From Symbiodinium natans (lineage: Eukaryota; Sar; Dinophyceae; Suessiales; Symbiodiniaceae): DNA of 64,000 bases. Position numbers and translations under genes: made by a program. The DNA is taken from the NCBI GenBank assembly GCA_905221605.1, contig CAJNDS010000191.1:555501-619500 (forward strand), read 5' to 3'. Of this stretch, positions 55,621-63,749 are shown one piece after another; position 1 is the stretch's first letter, and every line of letters starts with the position of its first letter. Under the pieces are notes generated by a model that had not been told where the DNA came from, did no database searches, and was given only the letters and a program-made list of their open reading frames with translations.

Positions 55621-58600
55621 GTCCTATACAGACTTCCATGCCAGCGACGTGTGTCCGCCAATGTGTTTGTTGCTCCTTGTTCTGTCATCAATGACCCATC
55701 GCATGTTATCGCATGTCCTCCCCCCAAAAAAGCTCTGCAGCTCAAAAAGTCGACGGCTGCTAAGGAAGCCCGAATATAGACCCCCAACTAGTAGGGTCCC
55801 CTTTTCATATAAGGACCCCAAAAAGGGTATCCCCAAGATCGTAAACCCCCGTATTTCGGCAAGCAACGATGCCGTTGATGGCGGCTGTCGGCGCTGCCCC
55901 GAAAAGGAGGAGGCCGAGGTTCGCGATGCTGTAAAAGATCGGCGAGGAGCCTCCCAAAGAGCCCAATACCCCTTAATGAAGGAATATTCCTGTTTAAAGA
56001 ATATTCCTTAAATTATATAGGGATCCGAAATATGATTTCAGGCACATTCCTTAATTAAGGGGTGCGGGGCTTTTTGGGCTCTTGCCCCAAACCCTGAACC
56101 CTAAATCCCCTCGTCACTGTACCACTACCTACCTATCCTTCAGCTCCACGAGTTTCATGAAAGACCCCAAGGACATACAGTGAGTTCAATGGAAACATAT
56201 GGAAACTAAACCAGAAACGCCAAAGTGCAGCGCTGTAGTTAGGCTCGACCGCACACTGCTGAGCTTCTGAACTCCATTGCGAGCTTTTCCATGCCGACTT
56301 CCGAAGTGCATCGGGTCTTTTGGGCTTAGGGTTTGGGATTTAGGGCCCGGACAATCTTACCAGCTGCATGCACGATAAAAGACAGACCCCACAGGCTCGG
56401 CCGGAATGTGATGGAAAGGACAAAGATGTACAGGGCCGAGTGATGCAGAGGTACGACTGTAAGCACAGACGTAACATGTCGATGTTGGTTCCTGATTCGC
56501 GCGGTCCCGAAAATTGTGTCAGATAGTAATTCTTCGGCAGTATCACATTGATTTGGTCTGCAGTCTAGCTCAAATCCTAAACCGCAACCCGGAATGGCCC
56601 CCGCCTGAACCTCCCCTCACCCACCCTATATCGGAGCAGACCCATTTTCAGAGGGGACGGGGGGACGGGGGGGTGGGGGGGGGGATTTACAAAACACAAG
56701 AAGCCTCTGCTCTCTGCGAATAAGTAGTGATCAACACATACAATCAGCGGGCCTGCCAGTGGTAGGCAGCAGCCGCTGAGAAGACTACATATAGCGCAAA
56801 CGGCCTGCGCCGAGCAGGCTTGAAGATGTCTGGAGTTCTGCGAGAGTTGTTGGGGAGCCGAGGTTGATTCTCAACTTCTCTTAGCCCTTCCATTGTGTGG
56901 TGCGTGCTCGCCACCGTGTCACCCCATCCGAAGAGTTCTGCCGCAGCTTGGCATTTTGGGGTCTCCCTCATTCTCATGTCTCACCTCTCAGAAATCGAGG
57001 TTGGGGTTCGGGGTGACAAGCGGCCATCATGGCGTTCGCGCGCCGGTAGTTGCGATAGCCACCGACGCTGTTCAAATAGTTGGCCTGGGCGTGCGCACAC
57101 ATTCTGTGCCGTGGAATATGTCAGCCCGGAGCTCCAAAAACCCTGAACCACCCCAAAGCCCCTCCACCACCTTTCGCAACAGGCTTCAAGACATTGCCCC
57201 AAAGGCTCTGCCTGCTCCAGAAAGGCTCTCCGAGCTCTCTGAGGTGCAAACCTCAACCCTAAACCCCCTCAACCCTAAAACACCATCCCAAAAAACCGAA
57301 CCAAGAGCCCCAAGACCCAGGTAAGCTAAATGCCGAGGCTGAAAAAAGAACTCTGAGCCCTGCAGTTTCTGGGTTAGACCTTAGGGTTTTGGGCGGTTTC
57401 GACTCGCACGCTCGCACACAGCAGGCAAGGGTTTAGCTTGGAGCTAAGAAAGCGGCGCCCAAGATGATGCCACCGATAGGGCCCACGGTGATGACAATGC
57501 TCACCTTCCGGGTGCCGGGTTTCAGGCTTCAAGGGTTTTTTACGGGCTTTACTTGGAGGTTCAGGGTAACCCGATACTATGTGTACTTATAACCCGATTC
57601 TAACCATATCAGGCCACTTAAGGGACTTATAAGATAAGTACAGGTACAATTGGTTAATAAATACCATGAACCTCCAAGTAGGGTTCAAGCACATGCAGTG
57701 AGCTCGGCCGCTCGGACTGCAGCGCTAGAGCTCAGAAAGAAACCTGAAAATCTTCTCAATCTTGGCTGCCGCCAGAGTGCCACGATGGAAATTGTTTCAG
57801 CGCTCCAGTGGAAGATTGCACCAAGTGCTTGGGTGATGAAATACAGCCTCAGCTGCATTCCAGGGCTTCAGAACGGTCGGCGCAGAACACATTCTACCCT
57901 GGAAAGCCTTGACGGGTGGGTTTGACGTCTGGGCCTTAATTGAGTCTACGAAAACAAGGGACCCCAAATATAGACCCCCAAATAGTAGGATTCCCCTTAT
58001 ACTAAGGATCCCCATAAGGTACCCCCATTTTCGGAAACCCCCACATGGATCACAGGCTTCTGGCGCGCATCATGCACACAGTTGGAGGCTCCGGGGTCGG
58101 TAAGGACCCATCTTCCGGAGTGCCGGACAGCTGGTTCGGGGTGGAACGTCTGTTCTTGGGGTCCGTTCGATAAGGGGGATCCTACTATTTGGGGTCTGTT
58201 AGGGGTCCCCTATTCTCATATGCAAGCCGTTCGAGCCAGACTTTGAACTCCATGCTAAATTTAAGCAACAGCTCCATGCACTCCCTTGCAGCAAGGTGCA
58301 TGAAGCCAACCGATCCGGACTGGAAGCACCCGGCTGCCAGAGTGGAGAGGAAGAGCCCGGAACTGCCCAGCGCCTTCAGTTCCTTCGGAATCAGGGACGC
58401 TTTCTGTCCTCAGCTGAGCAGGTGGGACACCAAGGCCCAGGACTCTGTGGCGTCCCCGCAGCCTTGGGGTTTCTCCCATGTTTATGCAATCCGAACCCCT
58501 AAGCCAAAAACCCCGGAAGCATGTTTGTAACAGACCGCAAGCCTGTGCTCCTCCAGCTCTGGATGCACGAGGCCACTAGGGCTTTAAACTTTAGGTTCAG

Positions 58601-58737
58601 GGTCTGGCAACGTCCTGCACCACATCCCCTCCTAGCTGCCTTAGCTTCCCGACAGAATTCTTCGGGCCCTCAATCCCCCATTCCGACCCCACAAAGACAG
58701 ATGCTGAAGACTTTCGGTGCGCATGCTGTGCATGCTC
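55621..58737 (-). CDS. Multi-pass membrane protein gene, eight or more exons
   Basis: Minus-strand exons with consistent phases: 58737-58615 (41 codons; GA donor), 58403-58224 (60 codons; GC donor), 57852-57744, then after a gap 57238-57171, 57103-56985, 56829-56749, 56576-56361, 55950-55868 and 55734 to about 55621. Hydrophobic helices appear as SSGLFLSTLAAGCFQSGSVG, LRLYFITQALGAIFHWSAET, FALYVVFSAAAAYHW, SALYIFVLSITFRPSLWGLS and SIANLGLLLFGAAP. The exon near 57520-57440 (KVSIVITVGPIGGIILGAAF) fits the same protein but its phase does not join cleanly. The 216-bp exon starts at TTTAG|GA and ends GCTG|GTAAGA. Introns hold family B copies, a family I element and telomeric remnants. There may be two genes (58737-57440 and 57238-55621). 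I recognise no family; a transporter or TLC-like protein is only a guess. Confidence 0.5.
55764..55858. mobile_element. Family B element inside an intron
   Basis: GAAGCCCGAATATAGACCCC to GATCGTAAACCCCCGTATTT. It fills most of the intron between the exons at 55868 and 55734. Confidence 0.85.
55951..56082. mobile_element. Family I inverted-repeat element at an intron acceptor
   Basis: AAAGAGCCCAATACCCCTTA and GGGGCTTTTTGGGCTCTT are inverse ends, with ATTCC-rich AT-rich inner arms. Its edge is also the 3' splice site of the exon at 55950-55868. Confidence 0.85.
57550..57682. mobile_element. Family C inverted-repeat element
   Basis: ACTTGGAGGTTCAGGGTAAC opens and ATACCATGAACCTCCAAGTA closes. 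A longer, diverged core includes TACTTATAACCCGATTCTAA. Confidence 0.85.
57948..58047. mobile_element. Family B element inside an intron
   Basis: CTACGAAAACAAGGGACCCC to CATTTTCGGAAACCCCCACA, with a nearly complete core. It lies in the intron between the exons at 58224 and 57852, 100 bp from a second partial copy. Confidence 0.9.
58148..58222. mobile_element. Family B element, left end missing
   Basis: GGTCCGTTCGATAAGGGGGA to GGTCCCCTATTCTCATATGC, opposite in orientation to the copy at 57948-58047. It directly abuts the GC donor of the exon at 58403-58224. Confidence 0.8.
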
Positions 58738-58882
58738 CTTCCCCCTACCCTAAACCCTAAACCCTAAACCTTAAACCCTAAACCCTAAACCCAGGACTCC
58801 TGGCACCCTAAACCCTGAACAAACCGCGGACGCCATGGAGGCCCCTTAAACCCTTTCACACCCAGGCCTCGTGACGAATGCC

Positions 58883-58984
58883 TTGGGACGTTCCCCCTTC
58901 TACTAGCAGCTCCTTAGGTAGGGATTCGAGTACCCCCTAGAAAAATCCCTACAAGGACTGTTAGCATATGGGGGGAACATCCCA
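58883..58984. mobile_element. Family A element with 9-bp target duplication
   Basis: The element is flanked by ACGAATGCC at 58874-58882 and 58985-58993. Arms TTGGGACGTTCCCCCTTCTA (the first T shared with the flank edge) and ATGGGGGGAACATCCC. This is direct evidence of transposition. A 9-bp duplication is compatible with several DNA transposon superfamilies, for example Mutator-like elements. Confidence 0.9.
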
Positions 58985-58993
58985 ACGAATGCC

Positions 58994-59379
58994 CCCTAAA
59001 ACCCAAAAAAAAAACAGAACTACAGCACCTCAATCTCCCTTTGTAGTATAAGGGGGCACATGACTCCCCCCTAAACCCTAAACCCTAAACCCTAAACCCT
59101 AAACCCTAAACCCTAAACCCCCCAGAGCTACAGCACCTGACTCATGCCAAGTTTCCCGTGGATTCGGCCTCTGAGGGCAGCTTCTCCTCTGCCTCAGAGG
59201 CGCCCTCCGTGGCCTGCACCTCTGAGGGTTTAGGGTTTGGATTTGTAGGGTTTCGACTCTCACGCTAGCGGAATTGTCGAAACCCTAGTCCAAAACCCGG
59301 GTTTAGGGTTTTGGGTTTATAGGGTTTCGGGTTCAGGGTTTGTCTGCTACGCAGGAGGACCTTCGGCGTTTCGGGCGTT
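58994..59379. other. Repeats only
   Basis: A CCCTAAA array (59073-59119) and degenerate heptamers at 59228-59340; no credible frame. Confidence 0.6.
59073..59119. repeat. CCCTAAA array
   Basis: Six to seven perfect units, about 90 bp from a family A element. Confidence 0.95.
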
Positions 59380-59670
59380 GTGGCGCTTCAGGATCCAGAG
59401 CTTGAAGCTCCGAGTGGATGTGTCCCTGGTCTATTCCTGTCAGCCTGCTTGTCGCATAGGGATACGGCCGAGAAGTCACGCCAAACCCTTGCAGGACGCA
59501 AGCTGTGCCTGGACAACGCTGCTGTCGAAGCGGCTGCCACAAATGCCGCAGCCGAGCATGAGCAGGCCTGTGACAACAGGGAAGCCCGTAGCGCAACACC
59601 CGAGCCTGAGACATGTGCCCGCTATGCAAATGTTTATATGCAAATAGCATGTCCTTGCTTATTTGTTTAC
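59380..59670 (-). CDS. Ambiguous candidate exon, coding-like on both strands
   Basis: On the minus strand one frame gives a Cys-rich hydrophobic stretch (GFPVVTGLLMLGCGICGSRF) and another gives ALRASLLSQACSCSAAAFVA. On the plus strand 59380-59682 is open for 100 codons with an Ala/Glu-rich segment (NAAVEAAATNAAAEHEQACD). Acceptor-like TCTCAG|G occurs on the minus strand near 59606. Because neighbouring models are minus, I place it there, but the sequence alone does not decide strand or frame. Confidence 0.25.
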
Positions 59671-59799
59671 GAAGGTAGTTAAATACTCTTTATCAGTGTA
59701 TCAGCAAGTATATAATTTCCGACTGCAAGTACAAATGTCGAAAGAAAAGTTGTGCTGAACGTTGTCCTCATCATGAACTACTCTTTAGTCACCTCAAGC

Positions 59800-60050
59800 A
59801 AAGCCAAAATCGTCCTGATAGGCTACGTCTGCGTAAAGCGCAAAGCCTCCCACCACCTTGGGGAGTAACCCTAAACCCTAAACCCTAAACCCTAAACCCT
59901 AAACCCTAAACCCTAAACCCTAAACCCTAAACCTAAACCCTAAACCCTTAAGCCACCTTGCCTTCTGTAAGGTAGAGGAACTCCCAGCTGGCAGCTCCCA
60001 TGGCACGGGATAAACCTCCCACCACCTTGGGGAGTTCTCGCTGACACGTG
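59800..60050 (-). CDS. Coding segment split by a telomeric insert between 21-bp direct repeats
   Basis: The minus frame of the proximal copy reads LPKVVGGFALYADVAYQDDF (about 59865-59805), which looks coding. The same 21 bp that encodes LPKVVGG recurs exactly at 60015-60035, preceded in frame by Arg-Glu codons. Between the copies lie an 83-bp CCCTAAA array (59867-59949) and about 65 bp of other sequence. Each repeat contains CCCCAAG|GTGGTG, usable as donor in the upstream copy and acceptor in the downstream copy. Splicing there would give RELPK-VVGGFALYADVA with no loss of frame. The sequence after the upstream copy also stays open for about 20 codons (GLSRAMGAASWEF), so simple duplication is an alternative. 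The protein family is not recognised. Confidence 0.4.
59867..59949. repeat. CCCTAAA array between 21-bp direct repeats
   Basis: Eleven units with one deletion. The flanking direct repeats are at 59846-59866 and 60015-60035, begin CCTCCCACCACC and end TTGGGGAGT, and match exactly. Confidence 0.95.
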
Positions 60051-60054
60051 ATGC

Positions 60055-60158
60055 ATTGGGATGTTCCCCTTATACTAACAGTCCTTCATAGGGATTCCAA
60101 TAGGGGGTACCTATAATTCCTATTAATGACTGCTAGTACAAGGGGGGAACATTACCAA
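60055..60158. mobile_element. Family A inverted-repeat element
   Basis: Arms ATTGGGATGTTCCCCTTATA and AGGGGGGAACATTACCAAAT. A partial duplication (TGATGC) is seen at both sides. Confidence 0.85.
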
Positions 60159-60317
60159 ATGATGCCTGCTGACTGCAACATACTGAACCCTGCGCACGAC
60201 CACCCCACCGAAAACCCATCACCGAAACTACATCTGAACAAGACTCCACTCCTTCGGAGGGCACCTGGGAACCAACCCACTACAGGTCCGAAAGTAGATG
60301 TGCTATGGTCACTTCTC

Positions 60318-60390
60318 TACATTGGGGGGTCCTTATTATAAGGCGGCCCCTCTTATTTGGGGTACCCAAAAAGGGACCATCATGTTGAGA
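60318..60390. mobile_element. Family B-related fragment
   Basis: CATTGGGGGGTCCTTATTAT to GGGACCATCATGTTGAGAGC. It shares its right half with a fragment at 5236-5310 (AAGGGACCTTCATGTTGAGA), so these two form a subfamily. Confidence 0.65.
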
Positions 60391-60559
60391 GCTGATCATA
60401 TGGGACAGGGAAGGAGGAACCTTCGACACAGAGGGAACGAGTATGACGCAATTGAAAATTCTTCAGAAGTAGGGGTGCTTCGGGACAACGCTCCTAAGTC
60501 CTAGTTGGGGCTCGTGGCACAGAAGCAAAGGGAATGTCCGAGCAGAATATACAAGCAAA

Positions 60560-60760
60560 AGACACACACACACACACCACACACACAGAGACGCACGCAC
60601 ACACGCACACACACACACACACACACAGAGAGAGACAGACAAACAGAGACACAGGTAGAGACACAAACACACAGATGGACAGACCAAACAGACAGGCAGA
60701 CAGACGGAGACAATCAGTGAGAAAGACGGGGAGACATAGAGAGATAAAGAGAGAGCGATA
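60560..60760. repeat. CA, GACA and GAGA microsatellite
   Basis: CACACA runs grade into GACAGACA and GAGATA repeats over 200 bp. Confidence 0.95.
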
Positions 60761-60995
60761 AGAGCGCCTTTTCGTACAGGCTTTGCGAACCGCATGGGGC
60801 GCTGGACTCCGAAAGCCAAAAAAACGCTCGGAAAACACAACGTTCGCGCCTCCGGCCCACACTGCACGATTCTGCCCAGATTCAAATCTCCTACGAGGAC
60901 TTGAACACTTCCAAACCCTAAAAATTGGATCAGGCCGCAGATGATGTCAACCTACAGCCGCCTTAAAAAAACATCGCCCCGACAAATCCCCAATC

Positions 60996-61643
60996 TCAGG
61001 GCAGCGCGTAGCCGCTCACGATCCCCGTCAACAGCATGGCATTAATGCCTGCCATCCACAAGGTGCGCTTGTCAGCAGGGCCATACCTGTCGACAGGTTT
61101 TGGGATGTTTGGCGCTTTTTGATCTCGATGTTGGGATGCATAGCTTTATAGGAGATTCAGGGCATCAGCAAGAGAATGATGAGGTAGGGTATCGGGCAAT
61201 CTGCTGTAGCGGCTGTCATTTGATGAGCATGAGATGAGCTTCTGTAGTGTGTCCCAGGGTTAGAAATGCAGAAAATGCGTGTCCAGGTGTAGTCCAAGCG
61301 GCCGATTCACCCAAGTCGGGTAGTGTACAGCTGCAAGGCCCCAGCACAACCCTCCCAAGGCTCGCGCAGCGATGAGTGTGGGCCTTGACAGGACGCTAGT
61401 TTGAACTGCATGGACGCGGTGGGGCAGGGTCTTTCAGGTAACGTAGGCACAAGCGACATTCAAGTCGGGACTCTGTGGTAAGAAGAGGTCTTGTTCCTTT
61501 CGGCATTCAACACAGAGTAAGTGCCGTTGTTGACAAATCATCTTTCGACAAGCCGCAGGCTGGGCCGAAAGGCACAGAACATGGACACCCCGGCTATGAT
61601 GAAGTAGCCCGTCGTCAGCGCCTTCGCAGCAACAGGGGGCAGG
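60996..61643 (-). CDS. 3' end of an unidentified two-helix membrane protein gene
   Basis: Exons are 61643-61554 (90 nt) and 61086-60996 (91 nt, ending TGA). They join in phase 2 with a GC donor (CTG CG|GC) and acceptor CGACAG|G. The first encodes ALTTGYFIIAGVSMFCAF then RPSLR, one hydrophobic helix. The second encodes YGPADKRTLWMAGINAMLL then TGIVSGYALP and stop, a second helix. The gene lies directly downstream of psbJ on the same strand, and its missing 5' exon(s) must fall between about 61650 and 61880. There three minus frames are open (61650-61800) and I cannot choose between them. No family is recognised. A small plastid or mitochondrial membrane protein would fit, but that is inference. 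Confidence 0.5.
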
Positions 61644-61890
61644 CTGCACCATTCGATACCGGCCCCTCAACTTCCCTCAACCAAAAAACTCGCATGGCCG
61701 GCAGGTGCAGATGCCCACGCGCTTTTTCCAGGGACGTTGGCTCCGAGTCGGTTTTTCCAAGGTCCGAATCGTCGGATCTTTAAAGAATTTCTTCAAGATC
61801 TCCACGCAAAATCAAGAAATCTAGCAATCCTGATACGCTCGACCCCCCCTTAGCCCTTTTTTCAAACGGGGGCTGGCTGCTCGCGCCAGC
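61644..61890 (-). other. Intergenic/5' region between psbJ and the next gene
   Basis: This 247-bp stretch follows the psbJ stop codon on the minus strand and precedes the first fixed exon of the neighbouring gene. All three minus frames are open over 61650-61800, so a 5' exon may be hidden here. No telomeric repeat or inverted-repeat element is seen. Confidence 0.4.
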
Positions 61891-63341
61891 TCAGAGGCCG
61901 CTGCCGGCGCCGGAGTAGGAGCCATAGAAGAAGACGGCCAGCCTAGGAGCTCTCGGGTCGTGGGGTGCCGTTTTTGTCAGGGTTTAGGGTTTAAAGGGTT
62001 TAGGGTTTAAAGGGTTTAAAGGGTTTAGGGTTTAGTTGTGGGATGTTCTTTTGGGTGCAGACCATGCACATACGCTAACTTCGTGATGAGATTCGTCTCT
62101 GCCCTTCTCTGTCAGCTCGCTCTTGCTTTCCATACCCTGTTACGGGCAAGTTGCACGAGAGGAACGAGGCACAAGTTGGCTGATCGCTCTTGCTCTCTCC
62201 CTCTCCCTCTCCCCCTCTCTCTCCGCATCTCCTCCTCCAGGCTATGTCATGCTATCAACGGTCTAAAGGCAGAGAGGCTGTTGAATCGGTGCAGCCGCGG
62301 AGCAAGCCCACTGCGGCAGTCCCGGCAAGGAGTCCAAGGAACACCAGCGGGAAGCGCGTGGGCTCACCGCCAGTTGCGGCCATGCTCACCTGGGAATTAG
62401 GAAGTGGCCCTAAACCCTAAACACTATATTTTGAACCCTAAGCCCTAAACCCCAAAACCCTCAATTTTAAAGCCGTTCTTCGCTACTTTTATGTCCACTG
62501 GAAACACTTAGATGAATTTAAGCTGGAGCTTAGGGTTTAGGGTTCTCTGGGGCTTCCAAGGTATTCCAAGAAGTAGCGAACCCTAAACCCTAAACCGCCT
62601 AATTAAACCCTAAACCCTAAACCCTAAACCCTAAACCCCAAAGACCTCAGCTCTTCATCCTAAGTGTTCATCCTGCAGCTCCATAGGTCTCCCGAGGGTT
62701 TCAGAGCTCGGGCTCAGGATTCTCTAGGGTTCATGGGGTAGTTATAAGTAGGGTTTGTAAGTTCCCTAAAATTGGGTTAGAAGCATAATCACTATACTTC
62801 TAACCATACTTGCAACTATCCCACGAACCTCCAAGTCAGCCCCTGAGCCCTTTTGCAGCAGGGTTTGCGTGAGTCCTCCCTGAGCCCTAAACCCTCAACC
62901 CTGAACCCTAAACCCCTGGTGGGGTGGGTTCACCCGGCCTGGATGCTGCGGGCTTCCTGAGGGAGATTGCCCTGGGCCAGCATGGATGGGTTCTCGTTGA
63001 GGGTCGCGCCGCGCAAGGCCTGCGGAGCCATGAAGCCTTGGTCGCGTTGAGGGCTGAGGTTTAGGGTTTAGGGTTTAGGGTTTAGGGTTTAGGGTTTAGG
63101 GTTTAGGGTTTAGGGTTTAGGGTTTAGGGTTGAAGGAGTTCAGGGGTTTCGCGGTGTGGTCCCGGGGCTGTAGGGTTTCTCTTCCCCCCCCTGGAAGCAG
63201 GAGGTGGTGAGCTTGTCTTCAAAAGGACTCTTGGGAGAATGAAAAACTGGCATCCAAGAAGCTCTCCTGCACCGGAAGCAAGGAGTACACGGCCGCGGCC
63301 ACGAGGAGGACGGAAAGTAGGTTGCAGGCACGCTTCGCCAT
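61891..63341 (-). CDS. psbJ: Nuclear psbJ, photosystem II subunit J precursor, four exons
   Basis: PsbJ is a roughly 40-residue, single-helix thylakoid protein of the photosystem II core. Exons on the minus strand are 63341-63248, 63036-62939, 62389-62304 and 61942-61891 (94+98+86+52 = 330 nt, 109 aa plus TGA). All phases agree. Donors are GT, GC and GC; acceptors are AG followed by G. Residues 1-31 form a signal peptide (MAKRACNLL start, hydrophobic core 7-23). Residue 33 onward (FMAPQALRGA) looks like the Phe-led transit segment of peridinin dinoflagellates. Residues 67-109 are PsbJ itself: RFPLVFLGLLAG, then VGLLAVFFYGSYSGAGSGL, matching the conserved PsbJ helix and C-terminus. The exon 3/4 junction falls inside this motif and restores it, which strongly supports the model. 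Introns 1 and 3 contain TTTAGGG arrays; intron 2 holds several. The ATG was chosen as the start of the only signal peptide. The 5' UTR and spliced leader are not visible. Confidence 0.9.
61980..62036. repeat. Degenerate TTTAGGG array in psbJ intron 3
   Basis: Heptamers alternate with the variant GGGTTTAAA, giving a 9-10 bp spaced array. It lies 40 bp upstream, in transcript sense, of the acceptor of psbJ exon 4. Confidence 0.9.
62404..62640. repeat. Telomeric arrays of both orientations in psbJ intron 2
   Basis: Short arrays occur at 62409-62452 (CCCTAAA, degenerate), 62530-62543 (TTTAGGG) and 62579-62638 (CCCTAAA, five perfect units in the last part). All lie inside psbJ intron 2. Confidence 0.9.
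62725..62842. mobile_element. Family C element in psbJ intron 2
   Basis: CTAGGGTTCATGGGGTAGTT opens and CTATCCCACGAACCTCCAAG closes. With the adjacent telomeric arrays it makes up much of psbJ intron 2. Confidence 0.85.
63059..63129. repeat. TTTAGGG array in psbJ intron 1
   Basis: About ten perfect heptamers, reading CCCTAAA in transcript sense. They lie entirely between psbJ exons 1 and 2, showing that a telomeric array is carried inside a gene. Confidence 0.95.
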
Positions 63342-63395
63342 GATGACCGGAGGTTGTCAAAGGCACCCTACGTTTGCTTGCGCAGCGATATACAC

Positions 63396-63749
63396 TTATA
63401 GCTTATTGGGTGATCGCAGCCGAAATGCCAACGGTTGCACGGTCCATGCGCAGATGTTCTGCAAGTCGGTAACCCCCCCTTCCTGCATGGATTAAGGGTG
63501 GGGGGGATGCCATGACCCTTTTTGCATTGTAAAACCCTAAAAAAAGTCCAATGCCGTGCAGAACACACACCCAAGCCTGAAGACTACAAACCCTAAAGCC
63601 CCAAAATCCAGAAGTTGGAAAGACGCCGAAATTCCCAATCCTCCTTAAGCCTTACACACCAGTAAGTAAACTGTCCATGGCGCCGAGAAGGCGGTGAAGC
63701 GGCGGAAGACTGCCATGGCCAAAAGGCCGCTGGGAACGATGCCGTAGTC
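63396..63749 (-). CDS. 3' end of an unidentified membrane protein gene
   Basis: Two exons fit together: 63749-63660 (30 codons, starting DYGIVPSGLLAMAV and containing RRFTAFSAPWTVYLL) and 63458-63396 (20 codons plus TAA, ending FRLRSPNKL). Both junctions are phase 0, with donor CTG|GTGTGT and acceptor TTGCAG|AAC. The first exon contains a likely membrane-embedded stretch. Upstream exons would lie beyond or near the window edge. The stop codon is only 54 nt from the psbJ ATG on the same strand, the tight head-to-tail spacing known for dinoflagellate gene arrays. I do not recognise the family. The main uncertainty is whether exon 1 starts at 63749 or a few bases upstream. Confidence 0.45.

Larger units (their letters stand above)
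60159..60995. other. No gene assigned
   Basis: A B-related fragment and a long CA/GACA microsatellite. Both strands at 60770-60890 have coding-like frames (plus TPKAKKTLGKHNVRASGPHC; minus AGGANVVFSERFFGFRSPAP), so no call is made. Confidence 0.4.
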
